Program-made: the position numbers and the translations under genes
In this document: piece after piece, positions 44,136 to 52,209 of the stretch
How the letters are laid out: the number at the start of each line of letters is the position of its first letter
Position numbering within the stretch: position 1 is the first letter of the stretch
Notes under the pieces: model-generated
What the model was told of the DNA's origin: nothing
Database searches by the model: none
What the model saw: the letters and a program-made list of their open reading frames with translations, nothing else
Assembly: GCA_945861765.1 (NCBI GenBank)
Contig: CAMAWP010000011.1
Location: 1-53,699, forward strand
DNA: 53,699 bases
Reading direction: 5' to 3'
Source: Akkermansia muciniphila
GTDB taxonomy: Bacteria; Verrucomicrobiota; Verrucomicrobiia; Limisphaerales; SIBE01

Positions 44136-45599
44136 ATGAATACTCAAATGAGCACTCCATCTCCGATTCTCTCTCTCTCCCTGTCTCCTCGTCCCGGCTT
44201 CTCGCGCCGGAAATTCCTCCAAGCAACCGCCTGCGGCTTCGGTTCGCTCGCGTTGAATGCCTTGCTGACCGAGCGCGCTCTGGCTGACGCGAATCCCTTC
44301 GCGCCGCGCGCGCCGCATTTCCCTGCGCGGGCCAAGCGCGTGATTTTTCTTTTCATGGCTGGCGGGCCGTCGCAGCACGACCTGTTCGATTACAAGCCGC
44401 GGCTCAAGGCCGAAGAGGGGAAGAAGCCGAACATTCCGATTCTTGGGCGCGAAGTGACCGTCGGTCTCGAAAACTCAATGTCGCTCGGCCCGATGTCTCC
44501 GTTCGCACCGCGTGGTCAATGCGGCATGGTCATGTCCGATTTGCTGCCGCACCTCGCGGCGGTCGCCGATGACATCTGCCTGTTGCGCGGCCTGACGGCA
44601 GACAATCGCTCGCATGACCAGGCCACGCTCCAGTTGCACACAGGCGCGTTCCTTTCGTTGCGGCCGTCGATGGGTGCTTGGGTGAGCTACGGTCTCGGCA
44701 CCGAAAATCAAAATCTTCCGAGCTTCATCACCATCAATGCCCCTGGGGATGTGCGGAATCACGGCGCGGCGTTTCTCCCGGCGATCCATCAAGGAACTCG
44801 CGTCAACGCGAAGCCGAGCGGTCCGAAGGATTTGCCGATCCAATATCTCAGTGATCCCGCTGTATCGGATGTCGAACAACGGCGAAGGCTGGACATGCTT
44901 CAATCCATGAACGGCGGACTGCTGCGACGAATTGGCGGCGACGCGCAGATGGAAGGGGTCATCGAATCCTTCGAGCTGGCCTTCCGGATGCAAGCCGAGA
45001 CGCCCAAGCTCGTGGATCTCACGCGCGAGTCCCAGGCGACACTGGATCTTTACGGCGTCGGCAAGGAGCCGACCGACAAGAACGCGCGCGCGTGCCTGCT
45101 GGCGCGGCGGTTCGCCGAGGCCGGCGTGCGGTTCATTCAGGTGACCATGGATGGCTGGGATCATCACGGAAACATCCGCGACGGGTTGCCCAAAATGTGC
45201 GCCCAGACCGACCGGCCCACGGTGGCACTGGTGGCGGACCTCAAGCAGCGCGGCATGCTGGATGACACGCTCGTCGTGTGGAGCGGCGAGTTCGGCCGCA
45301 CGCCATGGAGTCAGGATCTCAGCGGCACGCAACCGCTGGAGAAACACGGGCGCGAGCATCAGCCCGAGAGCTTTTGCGCGTGGCTGGCTGGCGGTGGCGT
45401 GCGCGGCGGCCTGACCTTTGGGACGACCGACGACTACGGCTACCAGGTGGTGCAGGACCGCGTCCACATGCACGACCTGCACGCGACGATTCTCCATCTG
45501 CTGGGATTCGACCACGAGAGGCTCACCTACCGTTACGCGGGCCGCGACCATCGGTTGACCGATGTGTTTGGCAATGTGGTGACGGGGATTCTCGCGTAA
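44136..45599 (+). CDS. DUF1501 protein with twin-arginine signal
   Basis: 487 residues. FSRRKFLQATACGFGSLALN is a clear Tat signal. DUF1501 features follow: VIFLFMAGGPSQHDLFDYKP, SLRPSMGAWVSYGLGTENQN, GWDHHGNIRD, VVWSGEFGRTPWSQDLSGTQ and GFDHERLTYRYAGRDHRLTD. Full length. Upstream at 40769 is the DUF1549/1553 partner, interrupted by two unrelated small genes. Exported, of unknown substrate. Confidence 0.9.
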   Translation: MNTQMSTPSPILSLSLSPRPGFSRRKFLQATACGFGSLALNALLTERALADANPFAPRAPHFPARAKRVIFLFMAGGPSQHDLFDYKPRLKAEEGKKPNIPILGREVTVGLENSMSLGPMSPFAPRGQCGMVMSDLLPHLAAVADDICLLRGLTADNRSHDQATLQLHTGAFLSLRPSMGAWVSYGLGTENQNLPSFITINAPGDVRNHGAAFLPAIHQGTRVNAKPSGPKDLPIQYLSDPAVSDVEQRRRLDMLQSMNGGLLRRIGGDAQMEGVIESFELAFRMQAETPKLVDLTRESQATLDLYGVGKEPTDKNARACLLARRFAEAGVRFIQVTMDGWDHHGNIRDGLPKMCAQTDRPTVALVADLKQRGMLDDTLVVWSGEFGRTPWSQDLSGTQPLEKHGREHQPESFCAWLAGGGVRGGLTFGTTDDYGYQVVQDRVHMHDLHATILHLLGFDHERLTYRYAGRDHRLTDVFGNVVTGILA

Positions 45600-45667
45600 A
45601 ACACAGGTTGGCCATCGCGCCAGCAATTCATTATGACCGCGGGTGGTGCCATGAGCCGGCTAAAGCC

Positions 45668-45714
45668 GGGACTCCGAACGCCTTTGGACGGCAATTTACA
45701 GGGTTCGGAGTCCC
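45668..45714. repeat. REP-like inverted repeat
   Basis: Arms GGGACTCCGAAC (45668-45679) and GTTCGGAGTCCC (45703-45714), a perfect 12-bp pair, within a stretch that also has GCCGGCTAAAGCCGG-type sequence. It lies in the otherwise gene-free gap 45600-45892 after the DUF1501 gene and may be a REP-type repeat or a transcript end. Confidence 0.6.
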
Positions 45715-45892
45715 GCCTTCAGACGGTCGCAAGGCACAATGAGAACTGCTGTCATCGCGCTGCCCTGCGCTCCTGCCGCGGTTTTCGCCAACGCGAGCCA
45801 GCAGTTTCGCCAATTCCAAAGTCTCCCATATTTAGGTGGAAATCGGATTTGATGAACGACGCCATCGGTAGAGCCAGTGAGGAACCACGCGG

Positions 45893-46660
45893 CTAACGGC
45901 CCTTTGACCCTGACTCGGCTCCAGGCAGAAGCCGGACGCTTTGCACCCAAGGCTCGTATCGCGCTCCCCATCGAACAGTCGCCACGAAGCGGGGTTCGCC
46001 GGCAGGTTTTTCACTCGACTCCGCATCGCGCAGGCGCAATGGCTGCAGCAGTTGGCTATGAGGTTGAGGGATAAAAATCTGGCCCGGAACCACGCTTCCG
46101 ATCCACCCGCTGACGCGCGGCTCCGCGAGCGGTGCGCCATCCTGGAGGCTGCGCTCCTCAAGACGGATGCGCACAACTCCACGCGTAATGACGTAACGCT
46201 GGCCGTCGGGATACCGCTCGCGCAAGAGCCGCGCCTCTCTTCCGGCATCCACCACGTAAAGCCTCGTCTTGGTGGAGTTGACGGCACCCGCCTTCTTCGC
46301 TGCCTCACCATCGTATTCGAGCGCCAGATACACCAGCCTTGCGGGCAACGACGAATAGTGGCCCCGCGCGTCCGGACTGGTGGCCGGCACATGACAATCA
46401 AATCCCAACTCGCTTAATTTCTCCACTCCCAACCAGTCGGGTGCGCGCTGCTCGTGCCCGGCGCGCGACACCACATTCCAATTCAGTTCGAGCAGCAGCG
46501 CGGTGCTGTCACCGATCATCGGGGGCAAACCCAGCTCCCGCTCGGTCAACTCCACGGCACCCCCAGTGGCGTCAGCCCGGTTCAATCGTGCCGTGAAGAC
46601 CACCCAGCCGTTCGCCGCCACGACCACCGCCGCCGCGGCCAGGAGCCAGCCACGTTTCAT
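45893..46660 (-). CDS. DUF4824 family protein
   Basis: 255 residues from the ATG at 46660, with a membrane anchor (WLLAAAAVVVAANGWVVF). The motif VELTERELGLPP, then GLLLELNW-type STALLLELNWNVV and WLGVEKLSELGFD, match DUF4824, a family that accompanies DUF2157 and DUF4401 membrane proteins. It overlaps the upstream DUF2157 gene by ATGA. Probably periplasmic-facing; function unknown. The longer open frame to 46939 is rejected. Confidence 0.8.
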   Translation of the reverse strand: MKRGWLLAAAAVVVAANGWVVFTARLNRADATGGAVELTERELGLPPMIGDSTALLLELNWNVVSRAGHEQRAPDWLGVEKLSELGFDCHVPATSPDARGHYSSLPARLVYLALEYDGEAAKKAGAVNSTKTRLYVVDAGREARLLRERYPDGQRYVITRGVVRIRLEERSLQDGAPLAEPRVSGWIGSVVPGQIFIPQPHSQLLQPLRLRDAESSEKPAGEPRFVATVRWGARYEPWVQSVRLLPGAESGSKGR

Positions 46661-47728
46661 TTGGACGCCCTTTCGGATAGCTGCGTGCGCATGCGCCGGA
46701 ACACCAGCAGCAACAGGAATGCAATCGCTCCAAGGACGAGGAAGAAAAGGTATTTCGGCATCCAATGCCACCACCACGCATGGAGCCGGACAAAAAGGAA
46801 AACGACAAACCCAACCGCGCCCAGGTTCACCAAACCACCACGCCCCAGCCGAAGACCATGGAACACCACGCCCGCGCTCAGCCCCAGACCCGCGAGCTGA
46901 CAGATTGGTTCCAGGGCTCGACCGGGAACGCCGGAGCAACAGGGATCAACATTCTTCGACAAGCTCAGGAGGCCGGGCAACAGCATCGCCGCACCGCTAA
47001 AACGGTAAACGAAATCGAAATCGTGCGGCTCCCGCTGCGGCTTCAGCCAAGGCACTGCGTAAAGGACCGTGGCCGACGGAATCAAATACTCCGCCCGCTC
47101 GGGAAGTGTCACCCAATATCCGCCGGTCCGGGTCATCCACAACGCGGCGGTGTAAGCGCACAGCACGACCAGACCGGCCCCGAGAAGCAAACGAGTTCCG
47201 CAAGGCATAAGCCACGAGCAGCGCCAGCGCAGCACAAGCCAGCAGCACGTGCGGAGACGGTATCCGGTTAAGCGTGCTCCCCAGGGCGTTCAACTCGAGC
47301 GCAAATCCCACGCCCGCCGCCAACGCCAGCAAGGACAGGTAGTAACGGTCCACACGGCGACGAGCCGTGAACTCGGCCGCTGCCAGGAGCGCCAATGGAC
47401 CGGCGGTCAGAATCAGCGGATACGCAACGGGCGAGAGCACGCCCCAGATGCGGTGCAGAAACAGAACTACCGCCGCGCCCAAAGCGGCGCCGCCAAGCAG
47501 GGTCGCCAGCCGCATACCCCAGGAGATGCGTTTGGCAGATTCCGAAACGTCAACCCCGAATTGCCGTGTCAGATCAGTCAATACTCTCTCGAGGTGGGCT
47601 TCGAGGCCGGACCGCTGCCCCGGCGTGAGTTCCAACCCGCGCTCTTGTTCGAGTTGGGCTAGTTCAGCGCGAAAGGCAGCAATGCGATCTGCCCTGGCCT
47701 GAGCGGCTTTTTGCCTTTGCGGGTTCAT
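46657..47728 (-). pseudogene. DUF2157 membrane protein split by one frameshift
   Basis: From the ATG at 47728, MNPQRQKAAQARADRIAAFR, DQ-type helical region and several membrane segments (YPLILTAGPLALLAAAEF, LLACAALALLVAYALRN) belong to DUF2157. A shift near 47185-47200 joins the second frame RLLLGAGLVVLCAYTAALWM, which continues to 46657 with further membrane segments. The joined protein has about 355 residues, normal for the family. It is coupled to DUF4824 downstream. Part of its 5' end lies within the 708-bp duplication. Confidence 0.8.
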
Positions 47729-48227
47729 ACTTGCGTGCTCAACCCTGCGGCCAGCATTCGAGCACGCCCTAACATCTCTCGCAGAATTGAACGCTTCCAG
47801 CATTCGGTTTTCGCCAACCCTCGAACTTGACGACGGTCAAGGGTTTCGCACTTTCGTTCGCGATCTGAACGACCTGCGTATCGTAAACGGGTCAAAAACG
47901 GTTCGATGCGATCAAATCAAAAACCCTCTGTTAAGCATTTGACCCCGTGCTTGCCATGAAGACATTTGCAAAACTTTCCCTGCTCGCCGTCGCCGCTTGG
48001 CTGCTCGTGTTCACTGCCGATGAACCGGCCCAGCAGCCTGCCGCCCCGCTCGTCGTCGGCCAGCTCGCGCCCGATTTCAGGGTCAAGGACTCGACCGGCA
48101 AGCAGATCAGCCTCGCCAAGCCGTTTACGGGCAGTCGAGAGTTCATCGGTGGCCAAAGACTCGAAGCCATCTCTCGACCAGGCCTTACTCCGTCTCAAAG
48201 GCCGCCCAACGCAACGCCTCGTGCATG
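47520..48227. repeat. 708-bp direct repeat, copy 1
   Basis: This segment is about 97 percent identical by eye (roughly twenty differences) to 51297-52252 once the MITE is removed from copy 2. It contains the 5' part of the DUF2157 gene, a redoxin-like gene fragment and the last few codons of a ThuA-like gene in antisense. Copy 1 continues into the full DUF2157 gene; copy 2 continues into the full ThuA gene. Confidence 0.95.
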
Positions 48228-48228
48228 A
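47956..48228 (+). pseudogene. Redoxin (AhpC/TSA-like) N-terminal fragment
   Basis: ATG at 47956 gives a leader (MKTFAKLSLLAVAAWLLVFT) and VGQLAPDFRVKDSTGKQISL, the start of a secreted thioredoxin-like protein. After about 60 residues, before the active-site CxxC or peroxidatic cysteine, the frame enters the antisense end of a ThuA gene. Non-functional. The same fragment occurs in copy 2 (51732-51827), so the truncation predates the duplication. Confidence 0.8.
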
Positions 48229-48278
48229 GTGCGATGGCTTCTCGCCGTCAAAGGATGGTTCGCGAAAGTCGAGCGCGC

Positions 48279-48716
48279 TTAGCCGGCGGAACGGCTTCTA
48301 CGAACCGAGGAAAGAAATGCGCGTGGCGTCACGCAGGCAATTCCGTATGGCTTCTCCAGGTCCAGAAGGTCGGGATCATACGCCACAATGAAATGAGCGC
48401 GGGCTACGACAGCCGCCATGACGACGGGATCATCCTTGGGATCGCGGCGCACGGTAACGCGAATGGGAATTTCCTCAAAGAAGACCGACGCGTGGTTGAG
48501 CCAATCCAGCCAGGCTCGCCAGTTTTTATTTTGCCAGCGTTTTTCTTCGCGCGCCACGCGCTCCACCGTTTCAACCCATTCCGCCGTCAGCCATGATGTT
48601 CGCGCCGAGACAAAGCCACGCAAAGCCAGCCAGCGCAACACGGCGCGCGCCTCGCCGCCGCGCCAGCCAATGCCGGCCACGACCACTGAAGAATCAAGAA
48701 CGGCGATAGGCTTCAC
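48279..48716 (-). CDS. PIN-domain toxin (VapC-like)
   Basis: 145 residues with GTG start at 48716. The pattern AVLDSSVVVAGIGWRGGEAR gives the first PIN aspartate, VETVERVAREE the glutamate, and RDPKDDPVVMAAVVARAHFI then AYDPDLLDL the remaining acidic residues of this RNase fold. The start lies within the end of the upstream antitoxin-like gene (23-base overlap), typical of toxin-antitoxin pairs. Cytoplasmic endoribonuclease by family. Confidence 0.8.
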   Translation of the reverse strand: MKPIAVLDSSVVVAGIGWRGGEARAVLRWLALRGFVSARTSWLTAEWVETVERVAREEKRWQNKNWRAWLDWLNHASVFFEEIPIRVTVRRDPKDDPVVMAAVVARAHFIVAYDPDLLDLEKPYGIACVTPRAFLSSVRRSRSAG

Positions 48717-48900
48717 GCCGTTCCCTTTTCACCCGGCGCACAACGGACATGACCGCTGACACCGGCTCGCGTCCTTTTGCGCCGTCCGCGTCCAAGGTGT
48801 CAAACGACGCCAAGGTTTCCTGAATCCATTCTGCCAGCTTCCACTGCTCGCGTTCGGGAAGTTGTTTGATTGCCGTTTTGATTTCCGCAACTGTGCTCAT
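48694..48900 (-). CDS. Antitoxin-like partner of the PIN protein
   Basis: 68 residues from the ATG at 48900 (MSTVAEIKTAIKQLPEREQW). The N-terminal helix KTAIKQLPEREQWKLAEWIQ and acidic middle resemble small antitoxins found with PIN or RelE toxins, and it overlaps the toxin start. The C-terminus is basic. Pairing is by position; specific binding is not shown. Confidence 0.7.
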   Translation of the reverse strand: MSTVAEIKTAIKQLPEREQWKLAEWIQETLASFDTLDADGAKGREPVSAVMSVVRRVKRERREAYRRS

Positions 48901-49100
48901 GGCGGCAAGATAGCCAACCGATGCCCATTTGCAAAGTCCGTGTTTGTGGTTCAACGCAAAATGGCAACTCCGCGAGCGCAGGCGAAAAGACGCCAAGGCG
49001 CAAGGAAAACAGGAAAGCTCTTTGAGTCTCCGCACTTTGGCGACTTTGCGTTGAAGAATCCACCCTGTGGTTGGTAGGGCGCGTCACTCCGTGCGCACCG

Positions 49101-49253
49101 TCACACGTCGCGCAACGAAGCCGTGTGCATGAGAACCATGACCAGATCGAGTTCTTCGACATCCGGATTGCCGGTGGGCAGCAAGGCCGGTCGAATTTTG
49201 GCGGCGAGGCCGAAGTCCACCGGCCAGATTTCACCGGGATTGACGGCGGGCAT
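49101..49253 (-). pseudogene. PemK/MazF-like toxin fragment
   Basis: ATG at 49253 gives MPAVNPGEIWPVDFGLAAKI then RPALLPTGNPDVEELDLVMV, the N-terminal half of a PemK/MazF-type RNase (PGEIWxVDFG). It ends after about 50 residues, where full-length homologues have about 110, at a REP-like sequence (GTAGGGCGCGTCACTCCGTG on the plus strand at 49074). Probably truncated by that repeat. Confidence 0.7.
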
Positions 49254-49274
49254 CCTCGTCCTCCATCTGGCCGG

Positions 49275-49326
49275 AAAGGGGTCACCCACCCTTTGACAGC
49301 TATCTATTAAAGGGTGGGACTGACCC
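49275..49326. repeat. Palindromic repeat split by the IS4 element (left part)
   Basis: Left arm AAAGGGGTCACCCACCCTTT (49275-49294) faces AAAGGGTGGGACTGACCC (49309-49326), which after the IS continues as CCTTT at 51220-51224. Removing the IS and one target copy restores an almost perfect 20-bp inverted repeat. The IS therefore inserted into the arm of an existing hairpin. Confidence 0.8.
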
Positions 49327-49340
49327 GAATGGCGCTTAGT

Positions 49341-50789
49341 TTAGGTCATTGTTTTCTTGGGGTTACTTTTCTTATAGCGATTTCGATGAGGAATGTCCTT
49401 GAAACGCCGCCGGTGTTTAGTGAGTAGAGCAAAGGGTTTTGGCCGGCCTTTGAGCGCGCGAGGTTCGACGCGGCCGGGCCGTTCGGGCACCCGATCCAAG
49501 GCCAGAACTTCCAGCAAATGGGCCACGAGTTGCCGTTGCTTCTTTTTCGAGCGCGCTTGAGCAATCGCGATGCTGTACTGCCTGGCGGCATCGACCGTGC
49601 CTTTGAAGCTCATGCGCTCGATCGGCACATCGTAAATGGCGCCGGCCTCGGCGATCAAAGCCCGGTTCAAGTTGTAGGCGATCCAGAACATTTCCAATTC
49701 CTTGTGCATCATCTTGGGACTTTGGCAGCGCAGGCTTTCCATGCCCATGCTGGTCTTGATGTGCCGGAACCACAGTTCGATCCGCCAGCGCCGCGCATAC
49801 AGGCGGGCTAATTCCTGAGCCGGGTAAGCTTTGGCATCCAGCAGTGTCGTCACCATGGTGACCGATTTGGAACGGAAACCCCGCACCTTGAGAGTAAAGC
49901 GCAGCACGCGCACCGAGAGTTCCTTGGGGACGAGTTTCCAAAGGTATTGGGGCAGATAACGCGGTTTTTGCTTGGGCTTGCGCCAAGTCATGAGACGGTC
50001 GTTTTTGCCCAGGCGCTGGCCTTTGCGCAAGTCAGCCGAGCGCCCTTGATGCAGGCGAAAGAGACTGTGGACCTCCCGCTTCACCAGCAGAGCGATGAGG
50101 GTATAACAACTGAAGCCGCGGTCAGCCAAGGCCAGATCCTTGGGCTTGAAATGGTCCAGGAGTTTGTGGAGCAGAGCCAGCTCATGCTGGTGTTTGTTGC
50201 CTTTGGCGTAATCGAGCAGGACGCCGCTGGCCAGGCTGAAAATGCCCACCAGTTTGAGCAGGGGAAAGCCACAGCCGGGTTTTTGAGAGCTGGTCTGGGG
50301 ATAAGCGCGCTGGTTTTTGGGTGTGTCGGGCCCCGTGACGGTCGTGCCGTCGATGACTTTGGGCGAGAGGCCAAACCAGCGCTGCTGGGCGTAGGGCTCG
50401 AGTTTTTCGGCCTGGGCGGCCACGGCGTGGCGCAGGCGCTGGAGGCTATCCAGGGGCAGGCGGCCCCGGGCCTGGCAGTAGGCGCTGGTGCCTTCATCGA
50501 CGGAGCGCATTTCGTGAAGACAAAAGAAGGCTTGGATTTGACGCACGATTTCACGGCAGGGGCAGCCCGGCGTGAGCACTTGGTAGAGAAACCCCCAGAA
50601 GGTGCGGCGCAGGGAGAAAACCCGATCACGGCTGTTGGCTCCCTCATCGGCCTGGGACAAAAGCCAGGGGGGAATCAGGTGTCCGAAGAGCACTTCGAGT
50701 TGCAGGAGGCTTTGGGTGCGGAGGTGTTGGACGCGAGCACCCAGGGCGGCCAGGCGCGGACGCAACTGGGGGAAGAAAGGAGTGTGCAT
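49341..50789 (-). CDS. IS4-family transposase
   Basis: 482 residues. The catalytic acids are in KVIDGTTVTGPDT (about 148-158), ALADRGFSCY (about 220-229) and the signature YARRWRIELWFRHIKTSMGM (Y-x2-R-x3-E-x6-K, about 330-349). It fills most of the element, with a short basic C-terminal tail. It is divergent from the accessory gene at 50847. Full length and apparently functional. Confidence 0.95.
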   Translation of the reverse strand: MHTPFFPQLRPRLAALGARVQHLRTQSLLQLEVLFGHLIPPWLLSQADEGANSRDRVFSLRRTFWGFLYQVLTPGCPCREIVRQIQAFFCLHEMRSVDEGTSAYCQARGRLPLDSLQRLRHAVAAQAEKLEPYAQQRWFGLSPKVIDGTTVTGPDTPKNQRAYPQTSSQKPGCGFPLLKLVGIFSLASGVLLDYAKGNKHQHELALLHKLLDHFKPKDLALADRGFSCYTLIALLVKREVHSLFRLHQGRSADLRKGQRLGKNDRLMTWRKPKQKPRYLPQYLWKLVPKELSVRVLRFTLKVRGFRSKSVTMVTTLLDAKAYPAQELARLYARRWRIELWFRHIKTSMGMESLRCQSPKMMHKELEMFWIAYNLNRALIAEAGAIYDVPIERMSFKGTVDAARQYSIAIAQARSKKKQRQLVAHLLEVLALDRVPERPGRVEPRALKGRPKPFALLTKHRRRFKDIPHRNRYKKSNPKKTMT

Positions 50790-50796
50790 AAGTATA

Positions 50797-50818
50797 AGGG
50801 CGGTATCACTACCGCCCT
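50797..50818. promoter_or_regulatory. Hairpin between the divergent genes of the IS
   Basis: Perfect 9-bp arms AGGGCGGTA and TACCGCCCT with the loop TCAC, exactly between the two start codons (50789 and 50847). It could limit expression of both genes or serve as an operator. Confidence 0.6.
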
Positions 50819-50846
50819 ATTGACGAACATGTTACACTCTCTATTC

Positions 50847-51200
50847 ATGAAAAATAAAAAATCCTCCGCCGCCTCGCTGCCCCAGTGGGAAGCCGAATAT
50901 CAAACGCTCCGGGAGTCTCTGGCCAAGGTGGGCTGGATCAGCGAAGGCTACGCCCAGGATCGCGGCCCGGGCGCCGGAGGCCCCTGCTACCAGTGGACGC
51001 GCAAGGTGCGCGGCAAAACCCTCAGTGTCGCCTTGTCACGTGAACAATTTGAATGGTTGCGCCAAGCCATCCAGAACTGGCGGCAAGTGCAGGATACTCT
51101 CCGCCAAATGCAGCGGCTCTCCCGCCAAGTACTCTTCGCCACCGTGCCAAATCCCCCTCGACGCAAGAAGCTCGGCAAGAAAGTTTTAGGTCTAATCTAA
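50847..51200 (+). CDS. DUF6788-like accessory protein of the IS
   Basis: 117 residues (MKNKKSSAASLPQWEAEYQT). The segment VGWISEGYAQDRGPGAGGPC followed by YQWTRKVRGKTLSVALSREQ is the DUF6788 pattern, a family found beside transposases of several types. The C-terminus is basic (PPRRKKLGKKVLGLI). It lies inside the IS ends and so travels with it. Role unproven. Confidence 0.75.
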   Translation: MKNKKSSAASLPQWEAEYQTLRESLAKVGWISEGYAQDRGPGAGGPCYQWTRKVRGKTLSVALSREQFEWLRQAIQNWRQVQDTLRQMQRLSRQVLFATVPNPPRRKKLGKKVLGLI

Positions 51201-51731
51201 GCGCCATTCGGGACTGACCCCTTTCAGCATCTACTTCACTGGCTTTGCGAGACCAAGAAAGCACGAAACGAAACTAACTATTGACTGACCCCTTCACAGG
51301 AGATGCGCTTGGCAGATTCCGAAACGTCAACCCCGAATTGCCGTGTCAGATCCGTCAATACTTTCTCGAGGTGTGCTTCGAGGCCTGACCGCTGCCCCGC
51401 GTGAGTTCCAACCCGCGTTCTTGTTCGAGTTGGGCTAGTTCAGCGCGAAAGGCAGCAATGCGATCTGCCCTGGCCTGAGCGGCTTTTTGCCTTTCTGGGT
51501 TCATACTTGCGTGCTCAACCCTGCGGCCAGCATTCGAGCACGCCCTAACGCCTCTCGCAGAATTGAACGCTTCCAGCATTCGGTTTTCGCCAACCCTCGA
51601 ACTTGACGACGGTCAATGGTTTTGCACTTTCGTTCGCGATCTGAACGATCTGCGTATCGTAAACGGGTCATAAACGGTTCGATGCGATCAAATCAAAAAC
51701 CCTCTGTTAAGCATTTGAACCCGTGCTTGCC

Positions 51732-51827
51732 ATGAAGACATTTGCAAAACTTTCCCTGCTCGCCGTCGTCGCTTGGCTGCTCGTGTTCACTGCCGATGAA
51801 CCGGCCCAGCAGCCTCAGAAATCCTGA
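51732..51827 (+). pseudogene. Redoxin leader fragment interrupted by the MITE
   Basis: Reads MKTFAKLSLLAVVAWLLVFT then DEPAQQP and stops within the MITE after QKS. It is the copy-2 equivalent of 47956-48228, and shows that the MITE entered an already truncated gene. Confidence 0.85.
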
Positions 51828-52060
51828 CATCGTGGAAATTGGGTGAACTCTTTCCGAGGGCTAGCGGTCTCCCTCACCCCAGCCCTCTCCCGCTGGGCGA
51901 GGGAGAATCGATGTCCGCTTTGGACAAAACCGGCATCTTCCATTAGTGCGGCGATTAGCTGAAAGACTCCCTCTCCCAGCGGGAGAGGGCTGGGGTGAGG
52001 GAGAGGGCCAGCCAAATTCCACACGCGTCAAAAAGCTCGCCTATGGGTCAGGATTTCTGA
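51815..52060. mobile_element. MITE (non-autonomous), 246 bp
   Basis: Terminal inverted repeats TCAGAAATCCTGAC (51815-51828) and GTCAGGATTTCTGA (52047-52060) are perfect over 14 bp. The target word GCC is present on both sides (51812-51814 and 52061-52063), while the uninterrupted copy 1 has it once. Inside is a perfect 30-bp inverted repeat, 51868-51897 and 51975-52004, of the widespread CCCTCACCCCAGCCC type. No coding capacity. Confidence 0.9.
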
Positions 52061-52209
52061 GCCTGCCGCCCCGCTCGTCGTCGGCCAGCTCGCGCCCGAT
52101 TTCAAGATCAAGGACTCGACCGGCAAGCAGATCAGCCTCGCCAAGCCGTTTACGGGCAGTCGAGAGTTCATCGGTGGCCAAAGACTCGAAGCCAACTCTC
52201 GACCAGGCC

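Larger units (their letters stand above)
49327..51209. mobile_element. IS4-family insertion sequence with accessory gene
   Basis: The ends are GAATGGCGCTTAG and CTAAGCGCCATTC, inverted repeats that extend inward imperfectly (about 24 bp). The 11-bp GGGACTGACCC is present on both sides (49316-49326 and 51210-51220), as expected of IS4-family target duplication (9-12 bp). It carries an IS4-type transposase and a divergent DUF6788-like gene. The element appears intact. Confidence 0.9.
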
